From positions 1,116,001 to 1,180,000 of the forward strand of contig JAZGUH010000360.1 of the NCBI GenBank assembly GCA_037893225.1: a stretch of 64,000 bases of DNA. Reading direction: 5' to 3'. The notes below the pieces were generated by a model that saw only the letters and a list, made by a program, of their open reading frames with translations, searched no databases and was not told the DNA's origin. Within the stretch, counting starts at the first letter, position 1. Each line of letters opens with the position of its first letter. The stretch comes from Hippasteria phrygiana. Its lineage: Eukaryota > Echinodermata > Asteroidea > Valvatida > Goniasteridae. Shown here one piece after another: positions 10,418 through 24,200 of this stretch. A program made the translations under genes and the position numbers.

Positions 10418-13400
10418 TGAGTAAAGCAAGTCATACCCTAGGGAATTTGACAGACATGGAGCAATAAATAGAAGGTAATATGCACACACATGTTGGCCGG
10501 AAAGAAAATAAACATTGCGAGGTTTGAATTTTCTCCACAAGTTTTAACTCTAGGAAGCCGCCGATGATTGCAACATGTAGCGCCAGATCTAAGCTATCCA
10601 TACATGTCAAAATTACTGTATTTGGTTGATATTTAATGCAATTATGAATGAGCAGAGCAAGTCATACCCCAGGGAATTTGACAGGCATGGAGCAATAAAT
10701 AGAAGGTAATATGCACACAGATGTTGGCCGGAAAGAAAATAAACATTGCGAGGTTTGAATTTCCTCCACAAGTTTTAACTCTAAGAAGCCGCCGGTGATT
10801 GCAACATGTAGCGCCAGATCTAAGCTATCCATACATGTCAAAATTACTGTATTTGGTTTATATTTCATGCAATTATGAATGAGTAAAGCAAGTCATACCC
10901 TAGGGAATTTGACAGGCATGGAGCAATAAATAGAAGGTAATATGCACACACATGTTGGCCGGAAAGAAAATAAACATTGCGAGGTTTGAATTTTCTCCAC
11001 AAGTTTTAACTCTAAGAAGCCGCCGATAATTGAAACATGTAGCGCCAGATCTAAGCTATCCATACATGTCAAAATTACTGAATTTGGTTGATATTTCATG
11101 CAATTATGAATGAGTAAAGCAAGTCCATACCCCAGGGAATTTGACATGCATGGAGCAATAAATAGAAGGTAATATGCACACAGATGTTGGCCGGAAAGAA
11201 AATAGACATTGCGAGGTTTGAATTTTCTCCACAAGTGTTAACTCTAAGAAGCCGCCGATAATTGCAACATGTAGCGCCAGATCTAAGCTATCCATACATG
11301 TCAAAATTACTGAATTTGGTTGATATTTCATGCAATTATGAATGAGTAAAGCAAGTCATACCCTAGGGAATTTGACAGGCATGGAGCAATAAATAGAAGG
11401 TAATATGCACACAGATGTTGGCCGGAAAGAAAATAAACATTGCGAGGTTTGAATTTTCTCCACAAGTTTTAACTCTAAGAAGCCGCCGATGATTGCAACA
11501 TGTAGCGCCAGATCTAAGCTATCCATACATGTCAAAATTACTGTATTTGGTTTATATTTCATGCAATTATGAATGAGTAAAGCAAGTCATACCCTAGGGA
11601 ATTTGACAGGCATGGAGCAATAAATAGAAGGTAATATGCACACACATGTTGGCCGGAAAGAAAATAAACATTGCGAGGTTTGAATTTTCTCCACAAGTTT
11701 TAACTCTAAGAAGCCGCCGATAATTGCAACATGTAGCGCCAGATCTAAGCTATCCATACATGTCAAAATTACTGAATTTGGTTGATATTTCATGCAATTA
11801 TGAATGAGTAAAGCAAGTCATACCCTAGGGAATTTGACAGGCATGGAGCAATAAATAGAAGGTAATATGCACACAGATGTTGGCCGGAAAGAAAATAAAC
11901 ATTGCGAGGTTTGAATTTTCTCCACAAGTGTTAACTCTAAGAAGCCGCCGATAATTGCAACATGTAGCGCCAGATCTAAGCTATCCATATATGTCAAAAT
12001 TACTGAATTTGGTTGATATTTCATGCAATTATGAATGAGTAAAGCAAGTCCATACCTCAGGGAATTTGACATGCATGGAGCAATAAATAGAAGGTAATAT
12101 GCACACAGATGTTGGCCGGAAAGAAAATAAACATTGCGAGGTTTGAATTTTCTCCACAAGTGTTAACTCTAAGAAGCCGCCGATAATTGCAACATGTAGC
12201 GCCAGATCTAAGCTATCCATACATGTCAAAATTACTGAATTTGGTTGATATTTCATGCAATTATGAATGAGTAAAGCAAGTCCATACCCCAGGGAATTTG
12301 ACATGCATGGAGCAATAAATAGACGGTAACATGTACACAGATGTTGGCCGGAAAGAAAATAAACATTGCGAGGTTTGAATTTTCTCCACAAGTTTTAACT
12401 CTAGGAAGCCGCCGATAATTGCAACATGTAGCGCCAGATCTAAGCTATCCATACATGTCAAAATTACTGAATTTGGTTGATATTTCATGCAATTATGAAT
12501 GAGTAAAGCAAGTCCATACCCCAGGGAATTTGACATGCATGGAGCAGTAAATAGACGGTAACATGTACACAGATGTTGGCCGGAAAGAAAATAAACATTG
12601 CGAGGTTTGAATTTTCTCCACAAGTTTTAACTCTAAGAAGCCGCCGATGATTGCAACATGTAGCGCCAGATCTAAGCTATCCATACATGTCAAAATTACT
12701 GTATTTGGTTTATATTTCATGCAATTATGAATGAGTAAAGCAAGTCATACCCTAGGGAATTTGACAGGCATGGAGCAATAAATAGAAGGTAATATGCACA
12801 CACATGTTGGCCGGAAAGAAAATAAACATTGCGAGGTTTGAATTTTCTCCACAAGTTTTAACTCTAAGAAGCCGCCGATAATTGCAACATGTAGCGCCAG
12901 ATCTAAGCTATCCATACATGTCAAAATTACTGAATTTGGTTGATATTTCATGCAATTATGAATGAGTAAAGCAAGTCATACCCTAGGGAATTTGACAGGC
13001 ATGGAGCAATAAATAGAAGGTAATATGCACACAGATGTTGGCCGGAAAGAAAATAAACATTGCGAGGTTTGAATTTTCTCCACAAGTGTTAACTCTAAGA
13101 AGCCGCCGATAATTGCAACATGTAGCGCCAGATCTAAGCTATCCATATATGTCAAAATTACTGAATTTGGTTGATATTTCATGCAATTATGAATGAGTAA
13201 AGCAAGTCCATACCTCAGGGAATTTGACATGCATGGAGCAATAAATAGAAGGTAATATGCACACAGATGTTGGCCGGAAAGAAAATAAACATTGCGAGGT
13301 TTGAATTTTCTCCACAAGTGTTAACTCTAAGAAGCCGCCGATAATTGCAACATGTAGCGCCAGATCTAAGCTATCCATACATGTCAAAATTACTGTATTT

Positions 13401-16400
13401 GGTTGATATTTAATGCAATTATGAATGAGTAAAGCAAGTCATACCCTAGGGAATTTGACAGACATGGAGCAATAAATAGAAGGTAATATGCACACACATG
13501 TTGGCCGGAAAGAAAATAAACATTGCGAGGTTTGAATTTTCTCCACAAGTTTTAACTCTAGGAAGCCGCCGATGATTGCAACATGTAGCGCCAGATCTAA
13601 GCTATCCATACATGTCAAAATTACTGTATTTGGTTGATATTTAATGCAATTATGAATGAGCAGAGCAAGTCATACCCCAGGGAATTTGACAGGCATGGAG
13701 CAATAAATAGAAGGTAATATGCACACAGATGTTGGCCGGAAAGAAAATAAACATTGCGAGGTTTGAATTTCCTCCACAAGTTTTAACTCTAAGAAGCCGC
13801 CGGTGATTGCAACATGTAGCGCCAGATCTAAGCTATCCATACATGTCAAAATTACTGTATTTGGTTTATATTTCATGCAATTATGAATGAGTAAAGCAAG
13901 TCATACCCTAGGGAATTTGACAGGCATGGAGCAATAAATAGAAGGTAATATGCACACACATGTTGGCCGGAAAGAAAATAAACATTGCGAGGTTTGAATT
14001 TTCTCCACAAGTTTTAACTCTAAGAAGCCGCCGATAATTGAAACATGTAGCGCCAGATCTAAGCTATCCATACATGTCAAAATTACTGAATTTGGTTGAT
14101 ATTTCATGCAATTATGAATGAGTAAAGCAAGTCCATACCCCAGGGAATTTGACATGCATGGAGCAATAAATAGAAGGTAATATGCACACAGATGTTGGCC
14201 GGAAAGAAAATAGACATTGCGAGGTTTGAATTTTCTCCACAAGTGTTAACTCTAAGAAGCCGCCGATAATTGCAACATGTAGCGCCAGATCTAAGCTATC
14301 CATACATGTCAAAATTACTGAATTTGGTTGATATTTCATGCAATTATGAATGAGTAAAGCAAGTCATACCCTAGGGAATTTGACAGGCATGGAGCAATAA
14401 ATAGAAGGTAATATGCACACAGATGTTGGCCGGAAAGAAAATAAACATTGCGAGGTTTGAATTTTCTCCACAAGTTTTAACTCTAAGAAGCCGCCGATGA
14501 TTGCAACATGTAGCGCCAGATCTAAGCTATCCATACATGTCAAAATTACTGTATTTGGTTTATATTTCATGCAATTATGAATGAGTAAAGCAAGTCATAC
14601 CCTAGGGAATTTGACAGGCATGGAGCAATAAATAGAAGGTAATATGCACACACATGTTGGCCGGAAAGAAAATAAACATTGCGAGGTTTGAATTTTCTCC
14701 ACAAGTTTTAACTCTAAGAAGCCGCCGATAATTGCAACATGTAGCGCCAGATCTAAGCTATCCATACATGTCAAAATTACTGAATTTGGTTGATATTTCA
14801 TGCAATTATGAATGAGTAAAGCAAGTCATACCCTAGGGAATTTGACAGGCATGGAGCAATAAATAGAAGGTAATATGCACACAGATGTTGGCCGGAAAGA
14901 AAATAAACATTGCGAGGTTTGAATTTTCTCCACAAGTGTTAACTCTAAGAAGCCGCCGATAATTGCAACATGTAGCGCCAGATCTAAGCTATCCATATAT
15001 GTCAAAATTACTGAATTTGGTTGATATTTCATGCAATTATGAATGAGTAAAGCAAGTCCATACCTCAGGGAATTTGACATGCATGGAGCAATAAATAGAA
15101 GGTAATATGCACACAGATGTTGGCCGGAAAGAAAATAAACATTGCGAGGTTTGAATTTTCTCCACAAGTGTTAACTCTAAGAAGCCGCCGATAATTGCAA
15201 CATGTAGCGCCAGATCTAAGCTATCCATACATGTCAAAATTACTGAATTTGGTTGATATTTCATGCAATTATGAATGAGTAAAGCAAGTCCATACCCCAG
15301 GGAATTTGACATGCATGGAGCAATAAATAGACGGTAACATGTACACAGATGTTGGCCGGAAAGAAAATAAACATTGCGAGGTTTGAATTTTCTCCACAAG
15401 TTTTAACTCTAAGAAGCCGCCGATAATTGCAACATGTAGCGCCAGATCTAAGCTATCCATACATGTCAAAATTACTGTATTTGGTTGATATTTAATGCAA
15501 TTATGAATGAGCAGAGCAAGTCATACCCCAGGGAATTTGACAGGCATGGAGCAATAAATAGAAGGTAATATGCACACAGATGTTGGCCGGAAAGAAAATA
15601 AACATTGCGAGGTTTGAATTTCCTCCACAAGTTTTAACTCTAAGAAGCCGCCGGTGATTGCAACATGTAGCGCCAGATCTAAGCTATCCATACATGTCAA
15701 AATTACTGTATTTGGTTTATATTTCATGCAATTATGAATGAGTAAAGCAAGTCATACCCTAGGGAATTTGACAGGCATGGAGCAATAAATAGAAGGTAAT
15801 ATGCACACACATGTTGGCCGGAAAGAAAATAAACATTGCGAGGTTTGAATTTTCTCCACAAGTTTTAACTCTAAGAAGCCGCCGATAATTGAAACATGTA
15901 GCGCCAGATCTAAGCTATCCATACATGTCAAAATTACTGAATTTGGTTGATATTTCATGCAATTATGAATGAGTAAAGCAAGTCCATACCCCAGGGAATT
16001 TGACATGCATGGAGCAATAAATAGAAGGTAATATGCACACAGATGTTGGCCGGAAAGAAAATAGACATTGCGAGGTTTGAATTTTCTCCACAAGTGTTAA
16101 CTCTAAGAAGCCGCCGATAATTGCAACATGTAGCGCCAGATCTAAGCTATCCATACATGTCAAAATTACTGAATTTGGTTGATATTTCATGCAATTATGA
16201 ATGAGTAAAGCAAGTCATACCCTAGGGAATTTGACAGGCATGGAGCAATAAATAGAAGGTAATATGCACACAGATGTTGGCCGGAAAGAAAATAAACATT
16301 GCGAGGTTTGAATTTTCTCCACAAGTTTTAACTCTAAGAAGCCGCCGATGATTGCAACATGTAGCGCCAGATCTAAGCTATCCATACATGTCAAAATTAC

Positions 16401-16433
16401 TGTATTTGGTTTATATTTCATGCAATTATGAAT
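10418..16433 (+). repeat. 13-monomer tandem duplication, period 3008
   Basis: Monomers from 10418 match those from 13426 in order (D, E, F, G, A, A', H, I, B) up to about 15420. The class F bases 11033 and 14041 are 3008 apart. The period is three monomers shorter than the 3704 unit, as expected from a misaligned exchange that deleted three monomers at the 13194 hybrid. Confidence 0.83.
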
Positions 16434-17358
16434 GAGTAAAGCAAGTCATACCCTAGGGAATTTGACAGGCATGGAGCAATAAATAGAAGGTAATATGCAC
16501 ACACATGTTGGCCGGAAAGAAAATAAACATTGCGAGGTTTGAATTTTCTCCACAAGTTTTAACTCTAAGAAGCCGCCGATAATTGCAACATGTAGCGCCA
16601 GATCTAAGCTATCCATACATGTCAAAATTACTGAATTTGGTTGATATTTCATGCAATTATGAATGAGTAAAGCAAGTCATACCCTAGGGAATTTGACAGG
16701 CATGGAGCAATAAATAGAAGGTAATATGCACACAGATGTTGGCCGGAAAGAAAATAAACATTGCGAGGTTTGAATTTTCTCCACAAGTGTTAACTCTAAG
16801 AAGCCGCCGATAATTGCAACATGTAGCGCCAGATCTAAGCTATCCATATATGTCAAAATTACTGAATTTGGTTGATATTTCATGCAATTATGAATGAGTA
16901 AAGCAAGTCCATACCTCAGGGAATTTGACATGCATGGAGCAATAAATAGAAGGTAATATGCACACAGATGTTGGCCGGAAAGAAAATAAACATTGCGAGG
17001 TTTGAATTTTCTCCACAAGTGTTAACTCTAAGAAGCCGCCGATAATTGCAACATGTAGCGCCAGATCTAAGCTATCCATACATGTCAAAATTACTGAATT
17101 TGGTTGATATTTCATGCAATTATGAATGAGTAAAGCAAGTCCATACCCCAGGGAATTTGACATGCATGGAGCAATAAATAGACGGTAACATGTACACAGA
17201 TGTTGGCCGGAAAGAAAATAAACATTGCGAGGTTTGAATTTTCTCCACAAGTTTTAACTCTAGGAAGCCGCCGATAATTGCAACATGTAGCGCCAGATCT
17301 AAGCTATCCATACATGTCAAAATTACTGAATTTGGTTGATATTTCATGCAATTATGAA
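13657..17358 (+). repeat. 8-monomer tandem duplication, period 1851
   Basis: Units 13657-15507 and 15508-17358 repeat E, F, G, A, A', H, I, B. The class F bases 14041 and 15892 are 1851 apart. The junction monomer 15276-15507 begins as class B and ends with T at p202 and TTTAATGC followed directly by TGAGCAGAG, so classes C and D are skipped. Confidence 0.83.
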
Positions 17359-18980
17359 TGAGTAAAGCAAGTCCATACCCCAGGGAATTTGACATGCATG
17401 GAGCAGTAAATAGACGGTAACATGTACACAGATGTTGGCCGGAAAGAAAATAAACATTGCGAGGTTTGAATTTTCTCCACAAGTTTTAACTCTAAGAAGC
17501 CGCCGATGATTGCAACATGTAGCGCCAGATCTAAGCTATCCATACATGTCAAAATTACTGTATTTGGTTTATATTTCATGCAATTATGAATGAGTAAAGC
17601 AAGTCATACCCTAGGGAATTTGACAGGCATGGAGCAATAAATAGAAGGTAATATGCACACACATGTTGGCCGGAAAGAAAATAAACATTGCGAGGTTTGA
17701 ATTTTCTCCACAAGTTTTAACTCTAAGAAGCCGCCGATAATTGCAACATGTAGCGCCAGATCTAAGCTATCCATACATGTCAAAATTACTGAATTTGGTT
17801 GATATTTCATGCAATTATGAATGAGTAAAGCAAGTCATACCCTAGGGAATTTGACAGGCATGGAGCAATAAATAGAAGGTAATATGCACACAGATGTTGG
17901 CCGGAAAGAAAATAAACATTGCGAGGTTTGAATTTTCTCCACAAGTGTTAACTCTAAGAAGCCGCCGATAATTGCAACATGTAGCGCCAGATCTAAGCTA
18001 TCCATATATGTCAAAATTACTGAATTTGGTTGATATTTCATGCAATTATGAATGAGTAAAGCAAGTCCATACCTCAGGGAATTTGACATGCATGGAGCAA
18101 TAAATAGAAGGTAATATGCACACAGATGTTGGCCGGAAAGAAAATAAACATTGCGAGGTTTGAATTTTCTCCACAAGTGTTAACTCTAAGAAGCCGCCGA
18201 TAATTGCAACATGTAGCGCCAGATCTAAGCTATCCATACATGTCAAAATTACTGAATTTGGTTGATATTTCATGCAATTATGAATGAGTAAAGCAAGTCC
18301 ATACCCCAGGGAATTTGACATGCATGGAGCAATAAATAGACGGTAACATGTACACAGATGTTGGCCGGAAAGAAAATAAACATTGCGAGGTTTGAATTTT
18401 CTCCACAAGTTTTAACTCTAGGAAGCCGCCGATGATTGCAACATGTAGCGCCAGATCTAAGCTATCCATACATGTCAAAATTACTGTATTTGGTTGATAT
18501 TTAATGCAATTATGAATGAGTAGAGCAAGTCCATACCCCAGGGAATTTGACATGCATGGAGCAATAAATAGACGGTAACATGCACACAGATGTTGGCCGG
18601 AAAGAAAATAAACATTGCGAGGTTTGAATTTTCTCCACAAGTTTTAACTCTAAGAAGCCGCCGATAATTGCAACATGTAGCGCCAGATCCAAGCTATCCA
18701 TACATGTCAAAATTACTGAATTTGGTTGATATTTCATGCAATTATGAATGAGTAAAGCAAGTCCATACCCTAGGGAATTTGACAGGCATGGAGCAATAAA
18801 TAGAAGGTAATATGCACACAGATGTTGGCCGGAAAGAAAATAAACATTGCGAGGTTTGAATTTTCTCCACAAGTGTTAACTCTAAGAAGCCGCCGATAAT
18901 TGCAACATGTAGCGCCAGATCTAAGCTATCCATACATGTCAAAATTACTGAATTTGGTTGATATTTCATGCAATTATGAA

Positions 18981-20832
18981 TGAGTAAAGCAAGTCCATAC
19001 CCCAGGGAATTTGACATGCATGGAGCAATAAATAGACGGTAACATGTACACAGATGTTGGCCGGAAAGAAAATAAACATTGCGAGGTTTGAATTTTCTCC
19101 ACAAGTTTTAACTCTAAGAAGCCGCCGGTGATTGCAACATGTAGCGCCAGATCTAAGCTATCCATACATGTCAAAATTACTGTATTTGGTTTATATTTCA
19201 TGCAATTATGAATGAGTAAAGCAAGTCATACCCTAGGGAATTTGACAGGCATGGAGCAATAAATAGAAGGTAATATGCACACACATGTTGGCCGGAAAGA
19301 AAATAAACATTGCGAGGTTTGAATTTTCTCCACAAGTTTTAACTCTAAGAAGCCGCCGATAATTGCAACATGTAGCGCCAGATCTAAGCTATCCATACAT
19401 TTCAAAATTACTGAATTTGGTTGATATTTCATGCAATTATGAATGAGTAAAGCAAGTCCATACCCCAGGGAATTTGACATGCATGGAGCAATAAATAGAA
19501 GGTAATATGCACACAGATGTTGGCCGGAAAGAAAATAGACATTGCGAGGTTTGAATTTTCTCCACAAGTGTTAACTCTAAGAAGCCGCCGATGATTGCAA
19601 CATGTAGCGCCAGATCTAAGCTATCCATACATGTCAAAATTACTGTATTTGGTTTATATTTCATGCAATTATGAATGAGTAAAGCAAGTCATACCCTTGG
19701 GAATTTGACAGGCATGGAGCAATAAATAGAAGGTAATATGCACACACATGTTGGCCGGAAAGAAAATAAACATTGCGAGGTTTGAATTTTCTCCACAAGT
19801 TTTAACTCTAAGAAGCCGCCGATAATTGCAACATGTAGCGCCAGATCTAAGCTATCCATACATGTCAAAATTACTGAATTTGGTTGATATTTCATGCAAT
19901 TATGAATGAGTAAAGCAAGTCCATACCCCAGGGAATTTGACATGCATGGAGCAATAAATAGACGGTAACATGTACACAGATGTTGGCCGGAAAGAAAATA
20001 AACATTGCGAGGTTTGAATTTTCTCCACAAGTTTTAACTCTAAGAAGCCGCCGGTGATTGCAACATGTAGCGCCAGATCTAAGCTATCCATACATGTCAA
20101 AATTACTGTATTTGGTTTATATTTCATGCAATTATGAATGAGTAAAGCAAGTCATACCCTAGGGAATTTGACAGGCATGGAGCAATAAATAGAAGGTAAT
20201 ATGCACACACATGTTGGCCGGAAAGAAAATAAACATTGCGAGGTTTGAATTTTCTCCACAAGTTTTAACTCTAAGAAGCCGCCGATAATTGCAACATGTA
20301 GCGCCAGATCTAAGCTATCCATACATTTCAAAATTACTGAATTTGGTTGATATTTCATGCAATTATGAATGAGTAAAGCAAGTCCATACCCCAGGGAATT
20401 TGACATGCATGGAGCAATAAATAGAAGGTAATATGCACACAGATGTTGGCCGGAAAGAAAATAGACATTGCGAGGTTTGAATTTTCTCCACAAGTGTTAA
20501 CTCTAAGAAGCCGCCGATGATTGCAACATGTAGCGCCAGATCTAAGCTATCCATACATGTCAAAATTACTGTATTTGGTTTATATTTCATGCAATTATGA
20601 ATGAGTAAAGCAAGTCATACCCTTGGGAATTTGACAGGCATGGAGCAATAAATAGAAGGTAATATGCACACACATGTTGGCCGGAAAGAAAATAAACATT
20701 GCGAGGTTTGAATTTTCTCCACAAGTTTTAACTCTAAGAAGCCGCCGATAATTGCAACATGTAGCGCCAGATCTAAGCTATCCATACATGTCAAAATTAC
20801 TGAATTTGGTTGATATTTCATGCAATTATAAA
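18981..20832 (+). repeat. 4-monomer tandem duplication, period 926, R1 only
   Basis: Units 18981-19906 and 19907-20832 share two rare bases: G to T at p189 (19401 and 20327, giving CATTTCAAAA) and CCCTTGGG (19698 and 20624). R2 has a single corresponding unit (42602-43527) with CCCTTGGG at 43319 but without the p189 change. The p189 mutation therefore arose in R1 before this local duplication. Confidence 0.87.
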
Positions 20833-21295
20833 TGAGTAAAGCAAGTCATACCCTAGGGAATTTGACAGGCATGGAGCAATAAACAGAAGGTAATATGCAC
20901 ACAGATGTTGGCCGGAAAGAAAATAAACATTGCGAGGTTTGAATTTTCTCCACAAGTGTTAACTCTAAGAAGCCGCCGATAATTGCAACATGTAGCGCCA
21001 GATCTAAGCTATCCATACATGTCAAAATTACTGAATTTGGTTGATATTTCATGCAATTATGAATTAGTAAAGCAAGTCCATACCCCAGGGAATTTGACAT
21101 GCATGGAGCAATAAATAGAAGGTAATATGCACACAGATGTTGGCCGGAAAGAAAATAAACATTGCGAGGTTTGAATTTTCTCCACAAGTGTTAACTCTAA
21201 GAAGCCGCCGATAATTGCAACATGTAGCGCCAGATCTAAGCTATCCATACATGTCAAAATTACTGAATTTGGTTGATATTTCATGCAATTATGAA

Positions 21296-24200
21296 TGAGT
21301 AAAGCAAGTCCATACCCCAGGGAATTTGACATGCATGGAGCAATAAATAGACGGTAACATGTACACAGATGTTGGCCGGAAAGAAAATAAACATTGCGAG
21401 GTTTGAATTTTCTCCACAAGTTTTAACTCTAGGAAGCCGCCGATGATTGCAACATGTAGCGCCAGATCTAAGCTATCCATACATGTCAAAATTACTGTAT
21501 TTGGTTGATATTTAATGCAATTATGAATGAGTAGAGCAAGTCCATACCCCAGGGAATTTGACATGCATGGAGCAATAAATAGACGGTAACATGCACACAG
21601 ATGTTGGCCGGAAAGAAAATAAACATTGCGAGGTTTGAATTTTCTCCACAAGTGTTAACTCTAAGAAGCCGCCGATAATTGCAACATGTAGCGCCAGATC
21701 TAAGCTATCCATACATGTCAAAATTACTGAATTTGGTTGATATTTCATGCAATTATGAATGAGTAAAGCAAGTCCATACCCCAGGGAATTTGACATGCAT
21801 GGAGCAATAAATAGACGGTAACATGTACACAGATGTTGGCCGGAAAGAAAATAAACATTGCGAGGTTTGAATTTTCTCCACAAGTTTTAACTCTAGGAAG
21901 CCGCCGATAATTGCAACATGTAGCGCCAGATCTAAGCTATTCATACATGTCAAAATTACTGAATTTGGTTTATATTTCATGCAATTATGAATGAGTAAAG
22001 CAAGTCCATACCCTAGGGAATTTGACATGCATGGAGCAATAAATAGACGGTAACATGTACACAGATGTTGGCCGGAAAGAAAATAAACATTGCGAGGTTT
22101 GAATTTTCTCCACAAGTTTTAACTCTAGGAAGCCGCCGATGATTGCAACATGTAGCGCCAGATCTAAGCTATCCATACATGTCAAAATTACTGTATTTGG
22201 TTGATATTTAATGCAATTATGAATGAGTAGAGCAAGTCCATACCCCAGGGAATTTGACATGCATGGAGCAATAAATAGACGGTAACATGTACACAGATGT
22301 TGGCCGGAAAGAAAATAAACATTGCGAGGTTTGAATTTTCTCCACAAGTTTTAACTCTAGGAAGCCGCCGATGATTGCAACATGTAGCGCCAGATCTAAG
22401 CTATCCATACATGTCAAAATTACTGTATTTGGTTGATATTTAATGCAATTATGAATGAGTAAAGCAAGTCATACCCTAGGGAATTTGACAGACATGGAGC
22501 AATAAATAGAAGGTAATATGCACACACATGTTGGCCGGAAAGAAAATAAACATTGCGAGGTTTGAATTTTCTCCACAAGTTTTAACTCTAGGAAGCCGCC
22601 GATGATTGCAACATGTAGCGCCAGATCTAAGCTATCCATACATGTCAAAATTACTGTATTTGGTTGATATTTAATGCAATTATGAATGAGTAGAGCAAGT
22701 CATACCCCAGGGAATTTGACAGGCATGGAGCAATAAATAGAAGGTAATATGCACACAGATGTTGGCCGGAAAGAAAATAAACATTGCGAGGTTTGAATTT
22801 CCTCCACAAGTGTTAACTCTAAGAAGCCGCCGATAATTGCAACATGTAGCGCCAGATCTAAGCTATCCATACATGTCAAAATTACTGAATTTGGTTGATA
22901 TTTCATGCAATTATGAATGAGTAAAGCAAGTCCATACCCGAGGGAATTTGACATGCATGGAGCAATAAATAGACGGTAACATGTACACAGATGTTGGCCG
23001 GAAAGAAAATAAACATTGCGAGGTTTGAATTTTCTCCACAAGTTTTAACTCTAAGAAGCCGCCGGTGATTGCAACATGTAGCGCCAGATCTAAGCTATCC
23101 ATACATGTCAAAATTACTGTATTTGGTTTATATTTCATGCAATTATGAATGAGTAAAGCAAGTCATACCCTAGGGAATTTGACAGGCATGGAGCAATAAA
23201 TAGAAGGTAATATGCACACACATGTTGGCCGGAAAGAAAATAAACATTGCGAGGTTTGAATTTTCTCCACAAGTTTTAACTCTAAGAAGCCGCCGATAAT
23301 TGCAACATGTAGCGCCAGATCTAAGCTATCCATACATGTCAAAATTACTGAATTTGGTTGATATTTCATGCAATTATGAATGAGTAAAGCAAGTCATACC
23401 CTAGGGAATTTGACAGGCATGGAGCAATAAATAGAAGGTAATATGCACACAGATGTTGGCCGGAAAGAAAATAAACATTGCGAGGTTTGAATTTTCTCCA
23501 CAAGTTTTAACTCTAAGAAGCCGCCGATAATTGCAACATGTAGCGCCAGATCTAAGCTATCCATATATGTCAAAATTACTGAATTTGGTTGATATTTCAT
23601 GCAATTATGAATGAGTAAAGCAAGTCCATACCTCAGGGAATTTGACATGCATGGAGCAATAAATAGAAGGTAATATGCACACAGATGTTGGCCGGAAAGA
23701 AAATAAACATTGCGAGGTTTGAATTTTCTCCACAAGTTTTAACTCTAAGAAGCCGCCGATGATTGCAACATGTAGCGCCAGATCTAAGCTATCCATACAT
23801 GTCAAAATTACTGAATTTGGTTGATATTTCATGCAATTATGAATGAGTAAAGCAAGTCATACCCTAGGGAATTTGACAGGCATGGAGCAATAAATAGAAG
23901 GTAATATGCACACAGATGTTGGCCGGAAAGAAAATAAACATTGCGAGGTTTGAATTTTCTCCACAAGTTTTAACTCTAAGAAGCCGCCGATAATTGCAAC
24001 ATGTAGCGCCAGATCTAAGCTATCCATACATGTCAAAATTACTGAATTTGGTTGATATTTCATGCAATTATGAATGAGTAAAGCAAGTCCATACCCCAGG
24101 GAATTTGACATGCATGGAGCAATAAATAGACGGTAACATGTACACAGATGTTGGCCGGAAAGAAAATAAACATTGCGAGGTTTGAATTTTCTCCACAAGT

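Larger units (their letters stand above)
6482..13889 (+). repeat. 16-monomer tandem duplication, period 3704
   Basis: Unit 6482-10185 is repeated at 10186-13889, and the match runs to about 13395. Class F bases 7329 and 11033, the H-I pairs and the class J monomer (8796, 12500) all recur at 3704. The older 5-mer and 6-mer structures lie inside the unit, so this event came later than those. The fifth full monomers differ (7639 versus 11343 at p72 and p149). The second copy leaves the register within monomer 13194-13425. Confidence 0.87.
4630..18284 (+). repeat. Super-block L1 (59 monomers)
   Basis: This block is defined by repeated C-D-E-F-G and H-I runs and by five of the nine class F bases (5941, 7329, 11033, 14041, 15892). 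Its first 4.2 kb matches L2 at offset 30100 (4630 to 34730) and also, at the start, at offset 27554 (4630 to 32184). It is longer than L2 mainly because of the nested 16-, 13- and 8-monomer duplications. Block edges are my interpretation; the repeat itself continues unchanged across them. Confidence 0.75.
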
